The notes beneath the pieces were generated by a model, which did no database searches, was not told the DNA's origin, and was given only the letters and a program-made list of their open reading frames with translations. DNA of 64,000 nt from Pseudomonas japonica (GTDB taxonomy: Bacteria > Pseudomonadota > Gammaproteobacteria > Pseudomonadales > Pseudomonadaceae). Where the stretch lies: positions 124,001-188,000 of the forward strand of contig NZ_JAAMQU010000009.1 of NCBI RefSeq assembly GCF_013522925.1. Direction: 5' to 3'. A program made the position numbers and the translations under genes. Positions 45,083-53,874 of the stretch are shown here, piece after piece (within the stretch, counting starts at the first letter, position 1; each line of letters starts with the position of its first letter).

Positions 45083-47782
45083 ATGGCCACTACCTATTTC
45101 GATGTCCGCGACTACGGCGCGGTTGGCGATGGTGTTACCGACGATACCCACGCTATTCAGGCAGCCATTGATGCCGCCAGGGCCGCCGTCGAGTCCGCCG
45201 ACGAGATAATCGATGCCGAGGTGTACCTGCCTGAAGGCACTTACATCGTCAGCGGCAACCCCGAGCTGAGCGCCAGCAGCTGCCTGCAGCTGTATAACCG
45301 GGTGACGCTTGGCGGTGACGGGGCCGACGCCACCAGCCTCAAGCTTGCCGATGGCTGGGACAAGCCCGTTACCGGTATCGTGCGAACCGCCGGCGAAACA
45401 CAGCACGTTGGCGCCCATGACCTCACCATCGATGGCAACAGCGCGGGCACCAGCGGGCGCGTGGATGGCTTTACCACCGGCGGGGAGAACCTGCGTGACA
45501 ACCCGGACACGGGCGTCAGCCTCAGCGGCGTGGCGCTGGTCAATTGCAGCGGCAACGGGCTCAACGCCCAGGAGAACACCTACGGCCTGAGCGTTACCGA
45601 CAGCGTGGCCAGGGGCAATGGCCTGGATGGTTTCTTTGCCCACCTGGTTGGCCAGTTCAGCGAATACGTAGACGCCGGCGGCTTCCAGGACAACCGCAGC
45701 GAAAACAACGGCCGCAACGGCTTCACCTTGCTGCTGGACAACTACGAGACCACCCTGGCCGACAACGATTCTGCCAACAACAATGGCCGCGGCCTGCTCA
45801 TCCAGGGCCCTCCGGGCGAAGAGCCCAACGGCCGGGTGCAGATCACGGGTGGCGAGGTGTATGGCAACAGGGACGAAGGGGTGCTGCTCAAGCTCACTGA
45901 CCAGAGCCGGGTCAGCGGCGTGACCGTGCACGACAATGGCGGCGCGGCCGTGGGCGTGGTCGGTAGCTCGGGAAACACCATCGCCGGCAATACCCTCTAC
46001 AGTAACGTGCTGGACCATGGCAACGCGGAGGTGCTCATACAGGCCTCGGACGACACCGATGTGACCGCCCTGGGCGCGGCTCAGGGCAACGTGGTGTACA
46101 ACAACATCATCAGCAGTGGCAGCGCCAGCTATGCGGTGGCCGAACGCAATGAAGACCCTATTGGCTTCAACACGGTGTTTGATAACTACTTCAGCCGCCT
46201 GGGCGACCCCGCCACGCTGTTTTATGGCACCGACAGCGACGCCTTCGGTAACCACCTTGGCCTGGTGGTAACCGGCACCGCCAGCAGCGACCTGCTGCGC
46301 GCGAACCCGATAGCCGACACCCTGCTCTACGGCGGCGCGGGCGATGACCGCCTGGTTGGCGCTGCCTATGACGATCTGCTTTACGGCGGCGCCGGCATCG
46401 ACCGGCTGACCGGCGGCGCGGGCGCGGATACCTTCCGCTACACCAATGCCGGCGACAGCGTGCGCGGTGCCAACGACGTGATCACTGACTTCAAGCCCGG
46501 CGAGGACCAGCTCGATGTGGCCAGCCTGGGCTTCAGCGGCCTTGGCAATGGCCACGATGGCACCCTGCGTTTGACCTATAACGCCAGCCTGGACCGCACT
46601 TACCTGCGCAGCCTGGACGCTGATAGCCAAGGCCACTACTTCCAACTGGCGCTGGCGGGCGATTACCAGACGCGGCTGCATGCCGGTGACTTTGAAACGC
46701 TGATCCAGGGCACCTCCGGCGCGGATGTCTCCACTGGCAGCACCGCCAATGAAACCCTCGCCGGCCTTGCCGGGGCTGACACCCTCAGCGGCGGCGGGGG
46801 CGCCGATTACCTCATCGGGGGCGCCGACGCGGATCGGCTCACGGGCGGGGCAGGCGTGGACACCTTCGTCTTCAGCGCGGTGACCGACAGTTACACCAAC
46901 CCCACGCTGGGTGTGCAGGCCAGCGACGTCATCACCGACTTTGACTATGACACCGACGTGCTCGACCTCTCGGCCCTGGGGTTCACATCCCTGGGCGACG
47001 GCCATGACGGCACGCTCACCTATTCCCGGAACGGCTCGTCACAGTCCATTACCCTGCAATCGCTGGATGCCGATGCGAACGGCAACTTCTTTAAGCTGGT
47101 GCTCGAAAACGAGACCTACATCAATAACGCGGCCATCCGGTTTGGCGATCCGGTTGCCACCCATTTCAATCAGCAACCCGCCAGCTACGACGATTACTCC
47201 ATCGACTCGCCAACCACCGGGGACGACACCATCGTCGGCTATTTCAGCGACGACCGTATCAGTGGCCTGGCAGGCAACGACACCCTGCGCGGTATGGCCG
47301 GTAACGATACGCTCGCCGGCAATGCCGGAGCCGATTTCCTGGACGGCGGCAGTGGCAATGACACCTTGGCCGGCGGCAGCGGTAATGACACGCTCAGCGG
47401 CGGTGCCGGGGACGACCTGCTTACGGGAAATACTGGCGTAGACCAGCTGTTTGGGGGTTCGGGCGCTGATACGTTCCGCTATATCAGCAGCGCTGACAGC
47501 CTGCGCGGCGCCAGCGACATCATCGAGGACTTCGCAGGCCAGCGAGACCTGATAGACGTGTCGGCACTGGGGTATACCGGCCTGGGAAGTGGCCACGATG
47601 GCACGCTCAAAGTCAGCTACAGCGCTGCGGGAGACCGCACGTATATCAAGGACTTCACCACCACCGGCGACAACGGCCAACGCTTCGAGATTGTCTTGAG
47701 CGGGGACCACAGCCACGACCTGGGCGCGGACCAGTTCGTGTTCGCCGATGCCGGTCCTGAGCTGACGTTGCTGGGGGTGTAG
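45083..47782 (+). CDS. AlgE-like protein with disabled catalytic site and three R-modules (predicted pseudo-epimerase)
   Basis: 899 residues. The first ~395 residues follow the AlgE A-module beta-helix (FDVRDYGAVGDGVTDDTHAI; HDLTIDGN; GNGLDGFFAHL; AVAERNED). At the catalytic positions AlgE4 Y149, D152, H154 and D178 are replaced by N158, N161, Q163 (SGNGLNAQEN) and H187; the Lys at AlgE4 position 84 is Pro. Three R-modules follow (~425-570, ~575-705, ~740-885), with a run of RTX nonapeptides before the third, and a short tail ELTLLGV. GGAG precedes the ATG at 45083; the frame is open to 44957. Either inactive and alginate-binding, or with a changed activity. The catalytic-residue mapping is from my own recollected alignment. 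Confidence 0.85.
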   Translation: MATTYFDVRDYGAVGDGVTDDTHAIQAAIDAARAAVESADEIIDAEVYLPEGTYIVSGNPELSASSCLQLYNRVTLGGDGADATSLKLADGWDKPVTGIVRTAGETQHVGAHDLTIDGNSAGTSGRVDGFTTGGENLRDNPDTGVSLSGVALVNCSGNGLNAQENTYGLSVTDSVARGNGLDGFFAHLVGQFSEYVDAGGFQDNRSENNGRNGFTLLLDNYETTLADNDSANNNGRGLLIQGPPGEEPNGRVQITGGEVYGNRDEGVLLKLTDQSRVSGVTVHDNGGAAVGVVGSSGNTIAGNTLYSNVLDHGNAEVLIQASDDTDVTALGAAQGNVVYNNIISSGSASYAVAERNEDPIGFNTVFDNYFSRLGDPATLFYGTDSDAFGNHLGLVVTGTASSDLLRANPIADTLLYGGAGDDRLVGAAYDDLLYGGAGIDRLTGGAGADTFRYTNAGDSVRGANDVITDFKPGEDQLDVASLGFSGLGNGHDGTLRLTYNASLDRTYLRSLDADSQGHYFQLALAGDYQTRLHAGDFETLIQGTSGADVSTGSTANETLAGLAGADTLSGGGGADYLIGGADADRLTGGAGVDTFVFSAVTDSYTNPTLGVQASDVITDFDYDTDVLDLSALGFTSLGDGHDGTLTYSRNGSSQSITLQSLDADANGNFFKLVLENETYINNAAIRFGDPVATHFNQQPASYDDYSIDSPTTGDDTIVGYFSDDRISGLAGNDTLRGMAGNDTLAGNAGADFLDGGSGNDTLAGGSGNDTLSGGAGDDLLTGNTGVDQLFGGSGADTFRYISSADSLRGASDIIEDFAGQRDLIDVSALGYTGLGSGHDGTLKVSYSAAGDRTYIKDFTTTGDNGQRFEIVLSGDHSHDLGADQFVFADAGPELTLLGV

Positions 47783-47794
47783 GGCATTTGTGAG

Positions 47795-48288
47795 TTACCC
47801 ATGGGCATCAACTGGCGCAACACCGACCAGTTGAATGGCGGCGTCCACGGCGTGCTCGGCGGTTGGAACATTGCTCGCGACGATCAGGTTGTCAGCAGAA
47901 AATGTTCTGGTGTAACCGCCTTCCATGCCGATTTCGAACCGCTGCCCCTCGACATTCAGATCGTAGTCCTTGAGGTAGGTGCGATCAGCTTCAAGGTGCC
48001 ATCGTGGCCGTCGCCCAGGCCGGTATAGCCGAGAGCGGCAACGTCCAATACGTCCCCGCGGAACAGGTCGAAATCGCTGATAAAGTCAATGCTGGATACA
48101 CCCGAGGCGTCGTTGACGAAACTGTCGCTGAGCTCATGATAAAGGTAATTTTCCTCGTTCCAGCTGCCGATCATGTGTTCCGCACCCGCGCCGCCATCCA
48201 GTACGCTGAACCATTTCCCGGCATACAGCGTATCGTCGCCGTCCCGGCCATTGAGCACGTATTGCTTGGTGCTGAAGCTGTAGTCCAG
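47795..48288 (-). pseudogene. Decayed R-module gene, relative of the 501-residue protein
   Basis: The minus strand reads LDYSFSTKQYVLNGRDGDDTL, then SFVNDASGVSS, FRGDVLDVAALGYTGLGDG and GTLKL, matching module 2 and then module 3 of the protein at 30343. A frameshift follows, and the other frame gives RTYLKDYDLNVEGQRFEIG, ADNLIVASNVPTAEHAVDAA and the tail IQLVGVAPVDAHG before TAA. Module 1 is missing. So: 5' truncation, fusion of modules 2 and 3 by internal deletion, and a short frameshifting deletion after GTLKL. It is convergent with and 12 bases from the pseudo-epimerase gene. Confidence 0.85.
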
Positions 48289-48453
48289 GCGAGGAGATGA
48301 GCCTGCCTGGGGGTGAACGGCAATCAGACGACTGCTGCGACTTGCTGAAGAGCTCGCTAAGGGTCGATATCCTTATTAGCCGTGGCGCGCCAATCAAACC
48401 TGGGATATCGAGGCAAGGTACAGCTGAATGCAGCCTGACCACCTAAACCTTCA

Positions 48454-49080
48454 CTAAAGGCTTCTCAGGCCGTTCGGTGTCTCGATGTATGCCTGCAACC
48501 CATGTCGCTCCCCCCGCAGTACAGTGACCGGCCCGGAAAAGCCGATAGCCTCCAAACGGTGTTCCACTAACTCTGGGTCAGGATGAGTGATTTCCAAGCG
48601 TCGCAATGCACAGCCTTTATCAACCATCCCCTGCACTGGATGCGTCGATGCCCCCCAGTCGATCAGGCTGGGGATAACCCCTCCCTGAGGTAAATGCCCG
48701 TCAGGTTGAATCGAAATAGTCCAGGACAACGCTCCCCTGCTCATCGGCTCGACCTCTCCAAAAACCTTGCGAAGACTTTCGCCTATGCCAGCCAGATGTT
48801 CTGTTCGCGCTACCCAGTGGGCTAAAGAAGGAGCGGCATGTGCATCCAGCTCATCCAGGGCGAACCACCGAGGTCTGGCAGGTACGGGAGCAGCGTAGTC
48901 AGCGGCAATGACTTCGAGATAGAAATGCTCCCCCAGCCGCAGCAGCAGATTATGCGTACTCATACGCGCGTGCTTACCACCGGGCTGCAACTGAACACCC
49001 AGCGCCTGCTCCACGAGTTCCGCGCCTGCTGCAAGCGTAGGCGACACGACGACCAGATGATCCAGGGTGGAACGCCTCAT
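48454..49080 (-). CDS. Glyoxalase-like (VOC) domain protein
   Basis: 208 residues matching the glyoxalase-like PF13468 family: MRRSTLDHLVVVSPTLAAGA, HNLLLRLGEHFYLEVIAAD and LRRLEITHPDP. Metal-ligand His/Glu residues are present in the HNLLLRLG..FYLEVIA strand pair. Substrate unknown. GGAG lies 8 bases upstream of the ATG at 49080 (GTG at 49086 also in frame). Downstream of and in the same direction as lysE, 21 bases away, so likely one transcript. Confidence 0.8.
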   Translation of the reverse strand: MRRSTLDHLVVVSPTLAAGAELVEQALGVQLQPGGKHARMSTHNLLLRLGEHFYLEVIAADYAAPVPARPRWFALDELDAHAAPSLAHWVARTEHLAGIGESLRKVFGEVEPMSRGALSWTISIQPDGHLPQGGVIPSLIDWGASTHPVQGMVDKGCALRRLEITHPDPELVEHRLEAIGFSGPVTVLRGERHGLQAYIETPNGLRSL

Positions 49081-49101
49081 ATGCACAGCTCCAGACAGGG
49101 C

Positions 49102-49713
49102 TCAGGCCGTGGGTTGGCTTTGCAGCAGCGGATACAGCGATAGCACCAACAACGCTGCCATGCCCCAATTGAACAGGCGCAACCAGCGCGGCACCCGCAG
49201 TACGTTACGCAAGGCGCTGCCGAAACCTGCCCATACGCACACGCTGGGAAGGTTGACCAGCGCAAACACCGCGGCAATCACCAACACGTTATAAACGTAG
49301 CCCTGAGCCGGAACATAGGTGGTGATGGCCCCCACGGCCATCACCCAGGCCTTGGGGTTCACCCACTGAAAGGCGGCAGCGCCCAGGAAGGTCACCGGCT
49401 TGCTGCCCTGCCCGCCCGCCTCGCTCATGCCGCCCGAGGTGGCGATGCGCCAGGCCAGGTACAGCAAGTAGGCCGCGCCTGCCCAGCGCAGGGCGGTGTA
49501 GGTCCAGGGCACGGCGTTGAAGATTTCCCCCAGGCCCAGCCCCACCGCCACCACCAGCAGCATGAACCCCAGGCTGATGCCCAGGGCGTGGGGAATGGTG
49601 CGCAGGAAACCGAAGTTCACCCCCGAGGCCAGCAACATGGTGTTGTTGGGGCCTGGTGTGATCGATGACACAAGGGCGAAGAGCGCGAAGGCAGGCAATA
49701 GATCGAGGAGCAT
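49102..49713 (-). CDS. LysE/RhtB-family amino-acid exporter
   Basis: 203 residues, six hydrophobic helices. The family signature is near the N-terminus (SITPGPNNTMLLASGVNFG), and central FQWVNPKAWVMAVGA is the second conserved Pro/Trp motif. It exports amino acids or homoserine lactone-like metabolites across the inner membrane; substrate unknown. First gene of a probable two-gene unit with the glyoxalase-like protein. Confidence 0.88.
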   Translation of the reverse strand: MLLDLLPAFALFALVSSITPGPNNTMLLASGVNFGFLRTIPHALGISLGFMLLVVAVGLGLGEIFNAVPWTYTALRWAGAAYLLYLAWRIATSGGMSEAGGQGSKPVTFLGAAAFQWVNPKAWVMAVGAITTYVPAQGYVYNVLVIAAVFALVNLPSVCVWAGFGSALRNVLRVPRWLRLFNWGMAALLVLSLYPLLQSQPTA

Positions 49714-50064
49714 ATCCGTATGTTCTCTAGGCGTTGTAGCGTTGACAGTACCTCACAACGTGCGCGGCGGGACCGTACAGCGGCGCGTGGATTCACCGCT
49801 ACACCTGTTGTATTCAGAGGTTGGGGTTGGCCCTTGAGCATGGTGTGTGGGGCTCAGCTTGGCATCGGAAAAAGCATTGGGAAGGCAATGCCGGGATCGA
49901 CCGAAGGTAGGGGTAGCCTCGGAAATCACTAGATCAGCCGCAGCGAGGCTGTTCCTATGGGGCATTGTGCCGATCAGGCCTACGTGACGGGCTACGCCCA
50001 GGCCGCCCGATAGCGGTACACTGGCGAGCACAGGAAGCCTTTTGTTAAACGCAAGGAAGTTAGC
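49714..50064. other. Intergenic divergent promoter region
   Basis: 351 bases between lysE (minus) and the DUF805 operon (plus). No gene is supported. TACACT near 50020 could be a -10 element for the plus-strand operon, without a good -35. Confidence 0.4.
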
Positions 50065-50427
50065 ATGCCACTGATAACGCCGTTTGTTATCGCCCGGGGG
50101 CGTATTAGCCGCTCCACTTATTGTTCAAGGCTAGTGCTGTTGGGGGTCGCCTGCGCGGCACTCGGTACGGTAGCCGCCAGCTGGTTAGGCAATAACGCCA
50201 GCGCCTTATTCTCCGGTTTCTTCGTCTATAGCGCGTCCGCACTTAGCTGCCAGCGGCTTCACGACACCAGCCGTAGTGGCTGGGCGCTGCTGTGGTTGTT
50301 GCTTCCGGTGCTCGGGCCACTCTGGGTTGGTGTACAACTACTCAAACGTGGAGCAGTTGGCAGCAACCGCTATGGCGCCGATCCGTCCGTGCGTACCGGT
50401 TACCTGACTGTCGATATCGAGCGCTAA
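50065..50427 (+). CDS. DUF805 membrane protein
   Basis: 120 residues: GRISRSTYCSRLVLLGVACAA starts the first of about three helices, then the diagnostic LSCQRLHDTSRSGWALLWLL and the C-terminal VGSNRYGADPSVRTG. These identify DUF805 (YhaH-like), function unknown. AAGGAAG precedes the ATG. It ends 4 bases before the FAD oxidase-methyltransferase gene and forms an operon with it. Confidence 0.85.
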   Translation: MPLITPFVIARGRISRSTYCSRLVLLGVACAALGTVAASWLGNNASALFSGFFVYSASALSCQRLHDTSRSGWALLWLLLPVLGPLWVGVQLLKRGAVGSNRYGADPSVRTGYLTVDIER

Positions 50428-50431
50428 GTAC

Positions 50432-52630
50432 ATGACCACCGTAAACGACGTCACGCGCCTGAACCCTATCCCTGTATTCGCCATCGCATGCCCGACCTCT
50501 ACCCAAGCTGTTGTCGATGCCCTGCAAAGCACCAGCTTACCGATATCGGTAGGCGGCGGGCATTTCAGCATGGGGGGCCAAACCGCAAGCGCCGGCACCC
50601 TGCATCTAGACTTGCGCAAGCTCAACACCGTGCTCCGCTTCGACCCGCAGGAACGGCGGCTTCGTGTACAGGCCGGCATTCGTTGGTGCGACATTCAACG
50701 ATTCATCGACCCCCACGGGCTCGCAGTCAAGGTGATGCAGACCTACGCCAACTTGACCGTCGGAGGCGCGCTCTCGGTTAACGCACACGGCCGATATATG
50801 GGGCTTGGCCCGGTAATTTCGTGTGTAAGGGCGATCACACTGGTATTGGCAGACGGCACCGTCATTGAGGCCTCCCGCAGCGTGAACAGGGAACTCTTCA
50901 GCGCAGCCATCGGGGGCTACGGGGCCATTGGAATCATTACCGAAGTCGAGCTGGACCTTGCGGAAAACAACAGGGTTCAGCGACAACATCAACGCCTCAG
51001 TATTGGCCAATATGGCAGCTGGTTCGATGCAAAGACAAAAGGCGTGGCTGACGTTGTGTTTCATAACTTCGACCTGTACCCGCCGCATTACCGGAAAGGC
51101 CGTGCCGTCAGTTGGTCGATAACCGACAAGCCTGCGACTGCCCCACGTTTACAACCGCTCCAACGGCGCTTCTGGTTAGCGCGTTACCTGCTATGGGCGA
51201 TAACCGAAACCCCGTTAGGCAAGCTACGCCGTCAGTACCTGTACGATCCCTTGCTGTACCTCAAGGCACCGGTGCACTGGCGCAACTACGAAGCGGGCTA
51301 TGACGTAGCCGAACTCGAGCCGGTGGACCGTGACCGGCGTACCTATGTACTGCAGGAATATTTCGTCCCCGTTGCTCAGTTCGAGCGGTTCGCCGATGCT
51401 TTGAGCAGAACGTTGAGCAAATATCGTGTGAACACCGTAAACGTCTCGGTACGTCACGCTTATAGCGATGACGAAAGCCTGATGGCGTGGGCCCGCGGCG
51501 AAACCTTTGCCTTCGTGCTGTATTACAAACAGCGTACCCGTCAAAGCGCTCGAGACCGGGTTGCAGTATGGACGCGTGAGCTGATCGACCACGCATTGGC
51601 CGTAGGCGGCACTTACTACCTGCCGTACCAACTACACGCTACCGACCAGCAATTCCATCGGGCTTATCCGCGAGCAGTCGAGCTGTTTGCACTCAAAGCA
51701 CGTCTGGACCCACGCTATCGCCTGCGCGGGAGCCTCTGGGACCGTTACTACAATCGACAGAAAAGCGCAGCAGAAACGCCACAAGCAGGTTTGTTCGCTG
51801 CGGTGTACGACGATACCGAGCAAGCCGACCGCTTTTACAGGTTCCTGCAGAACATCTTTAACGTAATACCCGAAGACCGCTTGCACAGCCTTATCAAAGC
51901 AACACTAAGGGTGCACCGTGACGATGAATCGGTATACCGCGCCATCCAGGCGGCCCTGCCGACGATTACACCGCCCCTTGCCATGCTGACCCACGCCTTG
52001 CCGTCGTTGGCCACGCAAAAAGAAGAGATGGGCCGCCAGACCGCGCGATTGATCAGCAACCGCCAGCTAACCGATTATGTCGAGATCGGCACGACTGGCC
52101 GCTACGTCAAAGCACTGAAGAAGCACCTCGGCATTCGGGGGAGCGTCACCTTGGCACATGAACAAGCGCCAGGCATGTCACCGGTAGATATCGTCGAACG
52201 CGGGCAACTGGGCCGGCTTGGCGAGCATGTGCAGTTGATTGCCTTCGCTCCTCTGACGTTACCCGACGCCAGTGCGGACTTGATCAGCTGCTATATCGGC
52301 CTGCACCACATGCCAGAGGAAAGCCTTCGACCGTTCCTGGAGTCCGTTGCCCGCGTCCTGCGCCCTGGCGGCTACTTCGTCGTTCGCGATCATGACGTGA
52401 CCACCCCTGAGCTTGACCGCTTCGTTGCATTGGCGCATACCGTGTTCAACGCCGGGCTGGGTGAGCGCTGGGAGACCAACCAGGCTGAACCACGCTTTTT
52501 CAACAGCGTCGCCTACTGGATCGAGAACATCGAAGCGTGCGGCCTACGGCATACCGGTGAGCGCTTGTTGCAAGAGGGCGATCCCTCGCTCAACACATTG
52601 ATGGCGTTCGTCAAAGAGGCCTCAGCATGA
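50432..52630 (+). CDS. FAD-linked oxidase fused to a methyltransferase domain
   Basis: 732 residues. Residues ~15-185 are an FAD-binding (PCMH/FAD_binding_4) domain: ISVGGGHFSMGGQT, VQAGIRWCDIQRF, LTVGGALSVNAHGRYMG and GGYGAIGIITEVEL. A C-terminal oxidase-cap region follows (~200-450, with YVLQEYFVPV). Residues ~535-700 are methyltransferase-like: DYVEIGTTGRYV as a weak motif I, LTLPDASADLISCYIGLHHM and VARVLRPGGYFVVRDHD. The combination suggests oxidation and methylation of one product, but the substrate is unknown. Its stop overlaps the next ATG (ATGA), so it is translationally coupled to the secreted protein downstream. Confidence 0.8.
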   Translation: MTTVNDVTRLNPIPVFAIACPTSTQAVVDALQSTSLPISVGGGHFSMGGQTASAGTLHLDLRKLNTVLRFDPQERRLRVQAGIRWCDIQRFIDPHGLAVKVMQTYANLTVGGALSVNAHGRYMGLGPVISCVRAITLVLADGTVIEASRSVNRELFSAAIGGYGAIGIITEVELDLAENNRVQRQHQRLSIGQYGSWFDAKTKGVADVVFHNFDLYPPHYRKGRAVSWSITDKPATAPRLQPLQRRFWLARYLLWAITETPLGKLRRQYLYDPLLYLKAPVHWRNYEAGYDVAELEPVDRDRRTYVLQEYFVPVAQFERFADALSRTLSKYRVNTVNVSVRHAYSDDESLMAWARGETFAFVLYYKQRTRQSARDRVAVWTRELIDHALAVGGTYYLPYQLHATDQQFHRAYPRAVELFALKARLDPRYRLRGSLWDRYYNRQKSAAETPQAGLFAAVYDDTEQADRFYRFLQNIFNVIPEDRLHSLIKATLRVHRDDESVYRAIQAALPTITPPLAMLTHALPSLATQKEEMGRQTARLISNRQLTDYVEIGTTGRYVKALKKHLGIRGSVTLAHEQAPGMSPVDIVERGQLGRLGEHVQLIAFAPLTLPDASADLISCYIGLHHMPEESLRPFLESVARVLRPGGYFVVRDHDVTTPELDRFVALAHTVFNAGLGERWETNQAEPRFFNSVAYWIENIEACGLRHTGERLLQEGDPSLNTLMAFVKEASA

Positions 52631-53652
52631 TTGGCCGCGTCCTCCTTGTCGCTTGGCTGCATGCTCTTACATTCCAGCAGGCCAACGCGGCTGATAGTCT
52701 GGTGCCATCCGAGGCAAGGCGCAGCGCTGAGCAAACCTTGCTTACCTATCCAGAATGGTTTCTGGTTCATAGCCCTGCAGAATATGCCCGGACGCTGCGC
52801 GCTAGCCCGCCCCACGCATTTCCGTTCCTCGCCCATACAGGCCAGCTCTGGTCTGCCTATGGGACCGTTACCCACGAACAAATTCGCGGCGATTACCCCG
52901 CCAACCTGGGTTACCACACCATGATTCTGGTTCTCGCGACCAGCACCACGGTCGAGTACAGCCTGCGTTCGGCCTACGAAAACACCTTGGGCCGAACCAG
53001 CTGGGCGCTGGCAGGCAACGCTCTAACGGCTGAAGATCGCTTCGCCGCCACCGCAGCTCAGGAATACGTCGACTTCATCCGTCAAGAACCTTGGTACCTG
53101 TTCGACTTCAGCGCCCGGCTCAAGGCGCTTTGGACTGAAGTACCGCTGTGGGGCCCCGGCCTGATGCGCAAGTGGGAGCGCCGTTACGCGCTGACATCGG
53201 AGTATGTGATCAAGGCGCTTTACGCCAAAGCGATCGAAGCGGCAACGCGTGCTACCTATGACGTGGCATTGATGAACACCGATGTTGTCATTGATGCACC
53301 TTCTCAGCCTTTACATCTACCGCCAAAGGTCGATTTGTTGCAAACCTACGCGGACGGAAGCCAATTGCTGAGCCTGCCGCGTTATTACGACTTTCGGCTG
53401 GCTGCCGCGGCTCTGGCGCAACAAGGCGCGCATATAACTGACATAGCGGGAAACCAGGGCGACATCTTGGTAACCATCTGGGTGGACAGTTCTCAACCCT
53501 TGCCCCAAGGCCGAGTGCTGTTCACCCAAGACATTCAGACCCCTGACCATACCAAACGGGTCGGGATGCTGATGCAGGTGACCGAACTATCGGCGTTCCT
53601 GGTTAATGCTGGCCCTGGCCGTTATCAGGTTGAGCATGTGCACGACTATTAA
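52627..53652 (+). CDS. Unknown secreted 341-residue protein coupled to the FAD oxidase
   Basis: A signal peptide (MIGRVLLVAWLHALTFQQANA) is followed by a domain I do not recognise, with LLTYPEWFLVHSPAEYARTL, YHTMILVLATSTTVEYSLRS and FRQ-type segments near the middle (AAQEYVDFIRQEPWYLFDFS). No membrane helix other than the signal is obvious. ATGA overlap with the preceding gene implies a shared function with the oxidase-methyltransferase fusion. Confidence 0.75.
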   Translation: MIGRVLLVAWLHALTFQQANAADSLVPSEARRSAEQTLLTYPEWFLVHSPAEYARTLRASPPHAFPFLAHTGQLWSAYGTVTHEQIRGDYPANLGYHTMILVLATSTTVEYSLRSAYENTLGRTSWALAGNALTAEDRFAATAAQEYVDFIRQEPWYLFDFSARLKALWTEVPLWGPGLMRKWERRYALTSEYVIKALYAKAIEAATRATYDVALMNTDVVIDAPSQPLHLPPKVDLLQTYADGSQLLSLPRYYDFRLAAAALAQQGAHITDIAGNQGDILVTIWVDSSQPLPQGRVLFTQDIQTPDHTKRVGMLMQVTELSAFLVNAGPGRYQVEHVHDY

Positions 53653-53710
53653 AGAGAAATAAGCGGAGCTTTCGACGCCCGCTTTTGCCCCCTATCCGGG
53701 AAATGTCAGA

Positions 53711-53733
53711 CCTCCAAGGAGACCTCTTGGAGG
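53711..53733 (+). terminator. Hairpin after the three-gene oxidase operon
   Basis: CCTCCAAG-GAGACCT-CTTGGAGG, a perfect 8-bp stem. A weaker hairpin AAGCGG...CCGCTT followed by TTT lies at 53661-53684. Together they probably end the operon. Confidence 0.5.
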
Positions 53734-53874
53734 CTGTGCCATAACAAAATGGCACTCTAGTTCAGGCAAGCACGAGTCGCTCGATTTCAACCAATGAGCC
53801 CCTGATTCCGCCCAGGGGTGGTTGACGCCAGCAACCTATGGCTCTTTTTGAACCGCTGACAAGGACACTGCACA

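Noticed and set aside
45011..47005. 664-codon minus-strand open frame opposite the pseudo-epimerase
   Set aside because: Same antisense effect; no start signal and no domain.
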